Assembly: GCF_000513195.1 (NCBI RefSeq)
Contig: NZ_CBVI010000015.1
Location: forward strand, 1 to 64,000
DNA: 64,000 nucleotides
Direction of reading: 5' to 3'
From: Bacteroides timonensis
Lineage (GTDB): Bacteria > Bacteroidota > Bacteroidia > Bacteroidales > Bacteroidaceae
This document shows, piece after piece, positions 55,727 through 63,772 of the stretch; within the stretch, counting starts at the first letter, position 1, and each line of letters opens with the position of its first letter. Below the pieces are notes generated by a model that saw only the letters and a list, made by a program, of their open reading frames with translations, was not told the DNA's origin and did not search any database. A program made the position numbers and the translations under genes.

Positions 55727-55963
55727 GGACTTGTTATCGAAGCTGACAACCATTTAACCGGAACTATAAATCTTATTTCAGAACTTTATTGGATTAAGGC
55801 GGATTATCATATCCATCTTTTCTCCGGAGAAGAACGAATAGAAGGATAACACAATGCTCACTTTCAATTTTAAGTGAGATTTGGAGAGGTTTAAGCCTAT
55901 ATTAATAAGACGCGCAATCATACTCCAACTATTCTTCAAGATTATTCATTATACGGCAATCTC

Positions 55964-56046
55964 GATTTGGATTTTCTGGACTTATCACTTGTTTTTGATT
56001 TGGATTTTCTGGACTTGTTCATCCATTTCGGGTTGGATTTTCCGGA
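55964..56046 (+). repeat. Three phased TTGGATTTTCYGGA repeats
   Basis: The first two copies share 20 identical bases (55964-55983 and 55997-56016). The 14-base core begins at 55967, 56000 and 56033, exactly 33 bases apart. The third copy (C for T at the Y) overlaps the -33 element of the promoter. Equal spacing of about three helical turns suggests sites for one cooperative DNA-binding protein. Confidence 0.75.
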
Positions 56047-56062
56047 ATATAGTGTATCTTTG
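56032..56062 (+). promoter_or_regulatory. Bacteroides-type promoter of the AAA+ gene
   Basis: GTTG (56032-56035), 19 bases, TATCTTTG (56055-56062), an exact -7 match. Start predicted near 56069, 20 bases before the start codon. The -33 element lies within the third phased repeat, so binding there would compete with RNA polymerase. Confidence 0.75.
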
Positions 56063-56088
56063 TACTGAAACTGAAAGGAATAAATCGT

Positions 56089-57417
56089 ATGGCACAATAT
56101 TTTAAGAGACATATAGATGCATATCTAGAAGAATGGAAAGATAGTCCGAACAGGAAACCTTTATTGGTGAGAGGAGCCAGGCAGGTAGGAAAATCATCTG
56201 CTATACGGCATTTGGGAGAGCACTTTAAATATTTTGTTGAGATCAACCTTGAACGCCAGAAGAATATAAAGCCACTGTTCGGAGAGAATCTGGATGTGAG
56301 AAAATTGTGCAGCCAACTTAGCGCCATTTATAACACGCCGATTATTCCCGGAGAAACCCTACTGTTTATAGATGAAATACAGGAATCGCAACGCGCCATA
56401 TCATCACTGCGCTATTTCTATGAAGATTATCCCGAACTGCACGTTACGGCAGCCGGTTCTCTGCTGGAATTTACGTTGAACGAATTGCCGTCATTCGGCG
56501 TAGGAAGGATACGTTCCATGTATATGTACCCCTTCTCTTTTGACGAATTTCTGGAAGCTCAAGGGCTTGGTTTGCAAACTGATTATAAACAGAATGAAGC
56601 AGACTGCGAACATCCGCTTCCTGCACCTCTACATCAGGAAATGATATCTCAACTGCGCTCTTACTATTTGGTGGGCGGTATGCCCGAAGCTGTGAGAATA
56701 TGGGTGGAAACTGCCGATTATAATGAATGTTTCGTTGTACATAATGATATATTAGACACCTATCAGGATGATTTCAAGAAATATAAGACGAGGATTTCAC
56801 CTTTACTGCTTTCGCAAACATTAAAGTCGGTAGCTCTGCAAGCCGGACAGAAGTTTGTCTATGCACGGGTGAGCGATGGTATTGACGGAACAGCAGTAAA
56901 AGAAGCACTATCTTTGCTGTCACTCGCCGGGCTGGTTACTCCTGTGACGCATACCGCTGCCAATGGCATCCCATTAGGAGCAGAAATCAATGAGAAATTC
57001 AGAAAATTCCTCTTCCTGGACGTCGGGCTTATGCAGTCTTTATTAGGTATTCAACCTATGGATATTCTCATTACCAATGAGACTGATTTTGTAAACAAAG
57101 GAGGAATGTCGGAGGTTTTTGCCGGATTGGAGTTGATGAAGTATGCCAGTTATCTAAAGAAAGCCGACTTGTATTATTGGCAACGCACAGAACGGAATGC
57201 ACAAGCTGAAGTAGATTATGTAATCAGCATAAAGGGCAAGATATATCCCATAGAGGTAAAAGCCAATAATTCTGGCAGTATGCAAAGCATGTATAAGTTC
57301 ATGGAATTAAAAGGTTCCGATTATGGGATAAGAACAAGTCTTGAACCCTTCTCTTCTTACGAAAAAGTAAAAGTAGTGCCCCTGTATGCACTATCAAACA
57401 AAGTGTTGCAAGAATAA
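56089..57417 (+). CDS. AAA+ ATPase with DUF4143 domain
   Basis: 442 residues. Walker A VRGARQVGKSSAIRHLG (about 26-42), Walker B TLLFIDEIQES, sensor VTAAGSLLEFTL. The C-terminal DUF4143 domain (about 200-440) ends in a restriction-like fold with YYWQRTERNAQAEVDYVI and IYPIEVKANNSG, the acid and lysine pattern of a PD-(D/E)XK nuclease-like site. Family members are common, mobile and poorly understood; defence or toxin-control roles have been suggested. It interrupts the capsule gene order and has its own promoter. Confidence 0.9.
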   Translation: MAQYFKRHIDAYLEEWKDSPNRKPLLVRGARQVGKSSAIRHLGEHFKYFVEINLERQKNIKPLFGENLDVRKLCSQLSAIYNTPIIPGETLLFIDEIQESQRAISSLRYFYEDYPELHVTAAGSLLEFTLNELPSFGVGRIRSMYMYPFSFDEFLEAQGLGLQTDYKQNEADCEHPLPAPLHQEMISQLRSYYLVGGMPEAVRIWVETADYNECFVVHNDILDTYQDDFKKYKTRISPLLLSQTLKSVALQAGQKFVYARVSDGIDGTAVKEALSLLSLAGLVTPVTHTAANGIPLGAEINEKFRKFLFLDVGLMQSLLGIQPMDILITNETDFVNKGGMSEVFAGLELMKYASYLKKADLYYWQRTERNAQAEVDYVISIKGKIYPIEVKANNSGSMQSMYKFMELKGSDYGIRTSLEPFSSYEKVKVVPLYALSNKVLQE

Positions 57418-57450
57418 ACAAAACCGAAACAGAAACTTAGCACAAGATTT

Positions 57451-57576
57451 ATGACTCTGCTCAACGAATATTTCCGCACTAAAACTCTCAGCTACGGTGT
57501 GGAGCGGATGGAACTTTTTGGTTCTGTTTCTCGTAACGAACAAAATAACGAAAGCGATATATTAGTTTTTGTTTAA
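57451..57576 (+). pseudogene. Stub of a minimal nucleotidyltransferase (MNT) gene
   Basis: 41 codons: MTLLNEYFRTKTLSYGVERM then ELFGSVSRNEQNNESDILVF. The GSxxR...SD motif of the MNT family is present, but the second catalytic Asp (SDxD) is replaced by Leu and the frame ends at once, so the domain is incomplete. It is probably a remnant of an MntA-type antitoxin-like gene. It follows the AAA+ gene by 33 bases. Confidence 0.7.
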
Positions 57577-57637
57577 ATCTTCCTCCTATACTCTTTTAAT
57601 AGCTTGCTCAAAAAGATTCTGCAAGCAAAAATAATAG

Positions 57638-57682
57638 CAGCTTACGATTTGCGCAAGAACTTCCTGCGTAATTCGTAAGCTG
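57638..57682. terminator. Long hairpin before the last capsule glycosyltransferase
   Basis: CAGCTTACGA (57638-57647) pairs with TCGTAAGCTG (57673-57682), and inside it TTGCGCA pairs with TGCGTAA with one G-U, around a short loop. About 17 pairs in total. It lies 32 bases upstream of the start at 57714. It could end the AAA+ transcript or control entry into the glycosyltransferase gene. The remainder of the 57577-57713 spacer shows nothing else. Confidence 0.6.
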
Positions 57683-57713
57683 TCCAACAAAAGCATCTAA
57701 TCTTTTTATATTT

Positions 57714-58796
57714 ATGAAACAAGTAGCTATCGTAGGCATCCAAGGTGTGCCTGCAAAATATGGCGGCTTTGAGACTTTAGTGGAGAACATTATCGGTGAT
57801 AACTGTTGCTCCGAAGTCCGTTATACCGTTTTTTGTAGTGGCAAGGATTATGCCACACGCATGAAAACCTACAAGGGAGCACAACTGAAGTATATCCCGC
57901 TATTCCATGCCAATGGAATGCAAAGTACTCCTTATGATATCCTGTCGATGCTTAGATGTTTGCGAGGTTATGATACTGTAATCATATTAGGTGTGTCAGG
58001 CTGTATTTTTTTGCCCGTCTTCAGACTGTTGTATCGGAAGCAATTAATAGTGAACATTGACGGGTTGGAACACCGGAGAGCCAAATGGGGTAAGTTTGCC
58101 AGATGGTTTCTGCGAACAAGTGAAGCGATGGCCGTACGCTATGCTGACGTAATCATAGCCGATAATAAAGGAATACAGGACTACGTATGGAATACGTATC
58201 ATAAGAAAGCCGAATTAGTAGCCTATGGAGGAGATCATGCACAAAGAAATGTCACCGAAGAAAAACAGAACGAGATTCTAAGGCAATACGGAATCGCTCC
58301 CGGAAACTATGCCGTCAGCGTATGCCGTATTGAGCCGGAAAACAACTGTCATCTGATCCTGAAAGCCTTTGCTACTTCTGGAAAGAATCTGGTGTTTGTG
58401 GGAAATTGGGAACGGAGCGAATACAGCCGACGACTCAAAGAAGAATATTGCGGTCGAAAAAATATACAGATGGTAGATTCTGTGTATGACCTCGATATAC
58501 TCTATGCACTGCGCAACCAATGCAGGTGCTATATCCACGGACATAGTGCAGGCGGCACAAATCCTTCGTTAGTGGAAGCTATGTTTTTCGGCAAACCGAT
58601 TTTAGCTTACGACGTGATTTATAATCGCGAGACAACAGAAAACGAAGCTCATTACTTCAAAACAAGTGAAGAACTGGTAGAATTGCTACATGACAGCCCC
58701 GAGGGTGGATACAAGATGCGGGAGATTGCAAGGCAACATTATACCTGGGCTTTTATAGCTCAACAATATAAAGCATTACTTTCATCCCACAAATAA
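57714..58796 (+). CDS. DUF1972/GT4 glycosyltransferase (rhamnosyltransferase-like)
   Basis: 360 residues. Opening QVAIVGIQGVPAKYGGFETL is diagnostic of the DUF1972 domain. The GT4 domain follows (GNYAVSVCRIEPENNCHLIL; YIHGHSAGGTNPSLVEAMFF, donor-site Glu). Relatives link rhamnose or glucose near the start of repeat units and often end Bacteroides capsule operons. It is less AT-rich than the core glycosyltransferases. A terminator follows at 58876-58923. Confidence 0.88.
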   Translation: MKQVAIVGIQGVPAKYGGFETLVENIIGDNCCSEVRYTVFCSGKDYATRMKTYKGAQLKYIPLFHANGMQSTPYDILSMLRCLRGYDTVIILGVSGCIFLPVFRLLYRKQLIVNIDGLEHRRAKWGKFARWFLRTSEAMAVRYADVIIADNKGIQDYVWNTYHKKAELVAYGGDHAQRNVTEEKQNEILRQYGIAPGNYAVSVCRIEPENNCHLILKAFATSGKNLVFVGNWERSEYSRRLKEEYCGRKNIQMVDSVYDLDILYALRNQCRCYIHGHSAGGTNPSLVEAMFFGKPILAYDVIYNRETTENEAHYFKTSEELVELLHDSPEGGYKMREIARQHYTWAFIAQQYKALLSSHK

Positions 58797-58875
58797 CTAA
58801 CCATCTTCACAAAAGAAAATTCATCAGTAAAATATTTTATAAGCTATCCGTACTTATCTTATTATTTATAGCGGC

Positions 58876-58923
58876 AAAGTGCCGAAAACAATCACCCTAC
58901 CTGGCGATTGTTTCCGGCACTTT
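58876..58923. terminator. Two-way terminator at the end of the capsule locus
   Basis: AAAGTGCCGAAAACAATC (58876-58893) and its complement (58906-58923) form an 18-bp stem with one mismatch and a 12-base loop, flanked by A- and T-rich ends. It lies between the convergent glycosyltransferase and GH18 genes. Confidence 0.88.
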
Positions 58924-58958
58924 CTTTATAGAAGAGTCATAGGAAGGAAAAACATTCA

Positions 58959-60680
58959 TCATTTTCCCAACGTCCAGTGAATAGCATTCCTGAACATCTT
59001 CGTGAAGTCTTCCGTCTCATACAACCTCTTGCTATGCCCTATCTGGAAATAAACGTTGCGTGCCTTTTTGCCTTCGTTCACCCATACCACAGGATGGTCG
59101 CCCATCTTGATGTCCGAAGCAGGCGTATAGGTAGCCTCATCAACACTGGCTAACACATGCACATTCGGACGTGGACTCTTGTCATAAGTGTACCACTCAT
59201 CATCAGGCACCACGAAAGAAGCCTGCACTCCCTTCATCACCGGGTGTTTCTTATCCTCCACAAGCACCATACCATCAGCAAGCGGCGCTATATAATTCTG
59301 GAAACGTACACCACCCATAAAATCAGAGAACCATTGCCACAATGGAAAACCGTCAAACTCACCCAACAAAGTGGCATGATGGAAACCGATCCAACCACCT
59401 TTACCTTCCTCTATATATTTAACGAAAGCATCTTCCGCCTCTTTCGGCCATGTATAAGGAGGATAATCCAACTGGATAATCAGGTTGAACTGAGACAGAT
59501 AAGTCTCCGTAATAGATTTGGCATTGTTTATCTCGGTAATGCTGAAATTCATCTTTCCACTTTCATCGGTCAGCCACTTCAGACCCGCATCCGTAAATCC
59601 GCCATGCTGACCACCTCTTTCCGTCAATACCAGCACCTTAGTTCTGTGCTTCTTACCAAGCAGATTCTCTGCCACCGTACGACGTAAATCTCCTTGCTCA
59701 TTATCACCACTATAGTCCCAATACATACCGCCCAATAAATCTCTATCCAAGATATATTGGCACTTGATTGCCAGTGAACGGGCATTTTCAAAGCCGAATA
59801 CCAGCGTATCATTCTTATTAACCAGATAAGGAACCTGTGCAACCGTATCCCACTTTTCAGTATAATCACCACTGGTGCTTCCTACTTTATTAAAATCCTG
59901 AAAACTGGGATAGCCATCTCCACCACGGCCATAAAAAGGCATCCCCATCACCAGCATGGAAGGGGGTACACCGGCTTTCAGATGCGCAGTAACAGCCTCA
60001 TCCGACGTAATGCCTCCGCTGTTTGCAGACCGATAAAGTGCCGAATGGTGTTTCGGGGCAGAGGCCATGTCATAAGCCATGATATTCACAAAGTTAATAA
60101 AAGGAAGAATAGCTTTGAAGTCGATATACTTCGCTGAAGCCACAGTGGCAAGTGTCAATTCCTTCTGATCACCTATCGCTGCCCTGATATCTTTCATCAG
60201 AAGTGTAAAGTTCTCCGTGTCATCGGGTGAAGCTGAAATGTTCGCCATGGAACTCGTGGGATATTCCCAATCGATATCGATGCCATCCAGATCAAATTCC
60301 TTCACTACCCGGTCACAATCCTTAGCAAATGCCCGGCGATATTCATCATTGGCAGCCATTTCACTGAAACGTCCACTCCCCCATCCGCCGACAGACAGAA
60401 GTACTTTCAATTCAGGATTTAGCTTCTTCAGGTCCACAATCTGTTTCAAGCGTTCTTCATTGTCAATCCTGACGCCATCAAAACTTTCGTTTACATGACC
60501 GAAAGCATAATTAATATGCGTCATGTACTGGGGTTCCGGCATGATGTCACTCCAAGAAGTTACATACGCCACAATCACTTTGGAACTCAAGGGGTTCGCT
60601 GTGCTTTCCCCCGACTTGGTGGTGCTGCATGAAGCCAATATGGCTAAAGCAGCCGCCATCATCATTCTAATCTTCTTCAT
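58959..60680 (-). CDS. GH18 chitinase-like lipoprotein with C-terminal ThuA domain
   Basis: 573 residues. Lipoprotein signal MMMAAALAILASC. GH18 domain about 30-330 with the catalytic FDLDGIDIDWEYP (DxxDxDxE) and supporting FINFVNIMAYDMAS and GGMYWDYSGDNEQGDL. ThuA-like domain about 345-573 (GGWIGFHHATLLGEFDG; VYFQIGHSKRLYETEDF). It likely cleaves GlcNAc-containing glycans at the cell surface; the ThuA part has no settled role. It is the last gene of the minus-strand amino-sugar operon. The ThuA pseudogene at 26316 is related to its C-terminal half. Confidence 0.9.
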   Translation of the reverse strand: MKKIRMMMAAALAILASCSTTKSGESTANPLSSKVIVAYVTSWSDIMPEPQYMTHINYAFGHVNESFDGVRIDNEERLKQIVDLKKLNPELKVLLSVGGWGSGRFSEMAANDEYRRAFAKDCDRVVKEFDLDGIDIDWEYPTSSMANISASPDDTENFTLLMKDIRAAIGDQKELTLATVASAKYIDFKAILPFINFVNIMAYDMASAPKHHSALYRSANSGGITSDEAVTAHLKAGVPPSMLVMGMPFYGRGGDGYPSFQDFNKVGSTSGDYTEKWDTVAQVPYLVNKNDTLVFGFENARSLAIKCQYILDRDLLGGMYWDYSGDNEQGDLRRTVAENLLGKKHRTKVLVLTERGGQHGGFTDAGLKWLTDESGKMNFSITEINNAKSITETYLSQFNLIIQLDYPPYTWPKEAEDAFVKYIEEGKGGWIGFHHATLLGEFDGFPLWQWFSDFMGGVRFQNYIAPLADGMVLVEDKKHPVMKGVQASFVVPDDEWYTYDKSPRPNVHVLASVDEATYTPASDIKMGDHPVVWVNEGKKARNVYFQIGHSKRLYETEDFTKMFRNAIHWTLGK

Positions 60681-60691
60681 AAGTATTATAA

Positions 60692-61951
60692 TTAATCAGC
60701 TGTTTGACGAATACGTGAACCTATCAATGCGTAATAGAGCATGAATATCTCGCCCAAAAGTACAATAAACCAAGACCATCTCCAACTTCCGAGCACATCA
60801 GCCAGTATTCCCTGCAACAAAGGCAGGATGGCCCCCCCCACTACACCTATCATAAACACCCCGGAAGCCACAGATGTATATTTACCCAAATGGGCTACGG
60901 ACAGGGTAAAGATGGCTCCCCACATAATAGAATGGAACAATCCGACTGCCGTCAGCAACCACGGATTATTCAGAAGGATAGCCAGCAAGGCAAGTGCTCC
61001 TGCCGAAACCGTAGTTACGACCAACTGCACACGAGGAGAAATCTTACTCAAAGAGCTTCCTACCAACCGTCCCACGAGCATCCCACCCCAATATAGTGTA
61101 GCCATTAATGCCGGAGATGCATAATTCATTTCAATGGCATACAGATTGATATTGGCACCTATACAGACTTCCACGCCCACATAACAGAATATAGCACAGA
61201 CTCCTAAAGTGAGATGCCGGAACGACCAGATACTCTTTTCCAGCTTCTCACCTTTCTCTATCCGGGTTCCCTTTATATCCGGCAAAGATAGTTTCATTAA
61301 CAGGAAAACAATCAAAGAAATCACCACTATCAGCACCAGGAACGGAATCATTAACTGATCTATCCGGATATCTTCCATTGCCAAGCCACCAAAAACAACA
61401 CCCGTAACAAAATAAGGAGCCAAAGTGGTTCCTACAGAATTGGCAGAGCCACCAATGGCAAGACGTTGAATGGCTTGTGTACCTTTCACATGGCAAGCCG
61501 TGAGATAAGGATTGATAACCACCTGCAAGATGGTAGCAGAAGCTCCCACCACAAAAGACCCCAAAAGGAAAATAAAGAAACCACCGGGAATAACATTTCC
61601 TCCAACATGCCAGTTGGCTTCCGGAAAGAAAACCGTAAAATAAGAGGAAGCGAAAAATAATCCCAAACCAACCACCATTACCAACAGTCCGCGCATCAGC
61701 GTACCTTTATAGCCATATTTACTAATCCAGGACGACCCTACCCGACCACAGACCGGATAAGCCAGGAACCAAGAGAAGGTAATCAATGTGGCGAATGTGT
61801 TTTTCAGGCCACCCACTTCGGCAAGGAATGTTTCTTTCAGCGGTCCCTGGAACTGAGTATTGGCAGTTGTGAGGAAACCTACAATGAAGAACAGGAATAC
61901 CATTGTGATAAATGGTCCCATATAGTTCACTTGTTTTTCTTGTTGTGTCAT
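60692..61951 (-). CDS. MFS sugar transporter (glucose/galactose/GlcNAc type)
   Basis: 419 residues from ATG 61951 (MTQQEKQVNYMGPFITMVFL), which fits the family better than the longer upstream frame. Twelve hydrophobic helices. FLFFIVGFLTTANTQFQGPL and the C-terminal GVVGGAILPLLQGILADVLG suit the FHS/NagP group. It probably imports GlcNAc or a related amino sugar across the inner membrane. It starts 4 bases after nagB and ends 11 bases before the GH18 gene. Confidence 0.9.
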   Translation of the reverse strand: MTQQEKQVNYMGPFITMVFLFFIVGFLTTANTQFQGPLKETFLAEVGGLKNTFATLITFSWFLAYPVCGRVGSSWISKYGYKGTLMRGLLVMVVGLGLFFASSYFTVFFPEANWHVGGNVIPGGFFIFLLGSFVVGASATILQVVINPYLTACHVKGTQAIQRLAIGGSANSVGTTLAPYFVTGVVFGGLAMEDIRIDQLMIPFLVLIVVISLIVFLLMKLSLPDIKGTRIEKGEKLEKSIWSFRHLTLGVCAIFCYVGVEVCIGANINLYAIEMNYASPALMATLYWGGMLVGRLVGSSLSKISPRVQLVVTTVSAGALALLAILLNNPWLLTAVGLFHSIMWGAIFTLSVAHLGKYTSVASGVFMIGVVGGAILPLLQGILADVLGSWRWSWFIVLLGEIFMLYYALIGSRIRQTAD

Positions 61952-61955
61952 AGTA

Positions 61956-62666
61956 TCATGTATTAAATAAAAGAAATTCGCAATTCGGGTGAAGCTGAAG
62001 TACCGATGCAGGAACTTCCGGCGTAACGGGCCCCTCCAGCATTTTCCTGACAATATCCGCCTTGTTCGCACCTTTGGCAACCAATACGATTTTGCGGGCC
62101 TGCATGATATTCCGGATTCCCAAGGTAGCACCACCCAGTTCTTTCTCCGGCGGTGTATTCGTTTCCCGTCGGATACGTTCTTCCAGTTCAGTATTCATTT
62201 GAGTCACCCATGTTTCTCCACCTAAGGGAGAACCAGGTTGGTTAAAACCCAAATGGCCATTCTCACCCAATCCCAAAATCAATAGGTCAATGCCTCCACG
62301 GCTCTCTATTTCTTGCTGGAAGAGCTTGCAGGCTTTGTCAAAATCATCAGAGACTGTAGGTAGCATCAGGAAGTTGTCTTCTTGGATGCCCAGCGTATCG
62401 ATCAGTTCTGTCTTCAGCATTGTGTAACATGCACCTGCATACTCACGGGGTACATTAGTCACCTCGTCCAGTCCGAAGAATGTAACAGAAGAAACATCAA
62501 AAGGATATCGGGAATAGATTTCTCCAACCAGGCGATGCAGGTTGCCGGTAGTACGCCCTGTAGAAAGTCCGATAACACTTTCCGGCTTATTCAGAATTTC
62601 ACCAATAATGCGCCATGCAGCGATACAATCAAATTCTTTTTCACTCTTTGCTATAGTTATTTTCAT
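61956..62666 (-). CDS. nagB: Glucosamine-6-phosphate deaminase
   Basis: 236 residues. NagB fold with VIGLSTGRTTGNLHRLVGEI, FFGLDEVTNVPREYAGAC, LLILGLGENGHLGFNQPGSP (active-site Asp/Glu/His region) and AKGANKADIVRKMLEGPVTP. It converts GlcN-6-P to Fru-6-P and ammonia. Slightly shorter than the commonest NagB. It follows the ROK gene by 36 bases and is followed closely by the transporter. Confidence 0.9.
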   Translation of the reverse strand: MKITIAKSEKEFDCIAAWRIIGEILNKPESVIGLSTGRTTGNLHRLVGEIYSRYPFDVSSVTFFGLDEVTNVPREYAGACYTMLKTELIDTLGIQEDNFLMLPTVSDDFDKACKLFQQEIESRGGIDLLILGLGENGHLGFNQPGSPLGGETWVTQMNTELEERIRRETNTPPEKELGGATLGIRNIMQARKIVLVAKGANKADIVRKMLEGPVTPEVPASVLQLHPNCEFLLFNT

Positions 62667-62702
62667 GAGTCCACTTTCTTATCACTAATCATTAATCATT
62701 AT

Positions 62703-63644
62703 TTACATATTCATCGCCACCGCGCCTGCACCCAGCAAACCTATAAAACCCGGGTTCAGTTTAGTGATTACCACGCCATTGGTTACAAAGCGCATCGTAG
62801 TAGGATGAAGTTTCTCCAGTATTTTCTCATGAATATATCCGCCGGACACAATGCCGCCACCCAATACCACCGTATCAGGATCAGTAACCCGTACCAGATT
62901 CATGATAAGATTTGCCAAAGCTTCCGAGGCATTTTCAACCAGAGCCACACACAAAGGATCTCCTTTCTGGCTTAGCGCAAAGACTTCGCTGATCAGTACC
63001 CGTTCTCCCTTTTCTGCCGGGATATGCAGATTGGTTTCATATCGGTTGCGAAGAAGACGGGCGCAATTATCAAAACCGATACCGGCAGCAATGGCCTCCA
63101 CACAATCCATTCTTCCGCAACCACACTTAATGCCAAGATTCACTCCCACACGCACGTGCCCTACCTCACCCGCATTGAAGTGACTGCCACGTATCTGCCT
63201 GCCATTGATAACCGTACCGACGGCAATACCTGTACCTACATTAATATAAATAAAGTTCTTGGATATTTGTCCGAATCCCCAGACACGTTCAGCGCGAGTG
63301 GCACTTTTCACATCATTATCTATATGGCAGGGGATACCATAAATATCCGACAATTCCTTTGCCAGCGCTATCGGTTGCGTCCGACTCGGATCAATCTGTA
63401 ACCAAATGCCCTGATTAGGATCTACACGCCCTATCAGCCCGACTCCCATACCGACAGGTTTCTGGTCACACCAACCCACCGTACGGATATAATCATCGAG
63501 TGACGACTTTATGATTTCCGAAGCTGCTTGCTGGTTAAAATATCCGGAGTCATATTTCTTATACCTTAAAATATTACCATGGCTGTCCACCTCACCAATC
63601 AGTAGCTTGGTTCCACCCAAATCAAGACCTAAATAAGTTTCCAT
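62703..63644 (-). CDS. ROK family sugar kinase
   Basis: 313 residues. ATP site LGLDLGGTKLLIGEVDSHG; active region CHIDNDVKSATRAERVWGFG (catalytic Asp); ROK signature GSHFNAGEVGHVRVGVN with the zinc His; zinc cysteines in KCGCGRMDCVEAIAAGIG; C-terminus TKLNPGFIGLLGAGAVAMNM. It probably phosphorylates GlcNAc, glucosamine or ManNAc for NagB. First gene of the operon. A decayed relative lies at 29306-29663. Confidence 0.92.
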   Translation of the reverse strand: METYLGLDLGGTKLLIGEVDSHGNILRYKKYDSGYFNQQAASEIIKSSLDDYIRTVGWCDQKPVGMGVGLIGRVDPNQGIWLQIDPSRTQPIALAKELSDIYGIPCHIDNDVKSATRAERVWGFGQISKNFIYINVGTGIAVGTVINGRQIRGSHFNAGEVGHVRVGVNLGIKCGCGRMDCVEAIAAGIGFDNCARLLRNRYETNLHIPAEKGERVLISEVFALSQKGDPLCVALVENASEALANLIMNLVRVTDPDTVVLGGGIVSGGYIHEKILEKLHPTTMRFVTNGVVITKLNPGFIGLLGAGAVAMNM

Positions 63645-63772
63645 TCTTTATTGTGTTTTTAATATTGTTTACTGTCCACAATATTACGCACTATCAGGAA
63701 AACGGGAGTTGATTATCTAACAAAAAAGGTTTGATACCTGTCCGTGGTGGTTAAAAAGCTATCCTTAATACT

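Larger units (their letters stand above)
55727..56088. other. Spacer upstream of the AAA+ ATPase gene
   Basis: 362 bases. The first part (55727-55848) stays open in the frame of the preceding glycosyltransferase after its TAA (reads GLVIEADNHLTGTINLISEL and ends SGEERIEG). It looks protein-like but has no start, so it may be a remnant. The second part holds three phased repeats and a promoter, listed separately. Confidence 0.4.

Noticed and set aside
55727-55848. C-terminal extension of the glycosyltransferase beyond its TAA
   Set aside because: The GT4 protein already has a normal length and ending, so the in-frame stretch is treated as a possible unrelated remnant.
55964-56046. CRISPR-like array
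   Set aside because: Only three short copies at 33-bp spacing, with no cas genes and with direct contact to a promoter; operator sites fit better.
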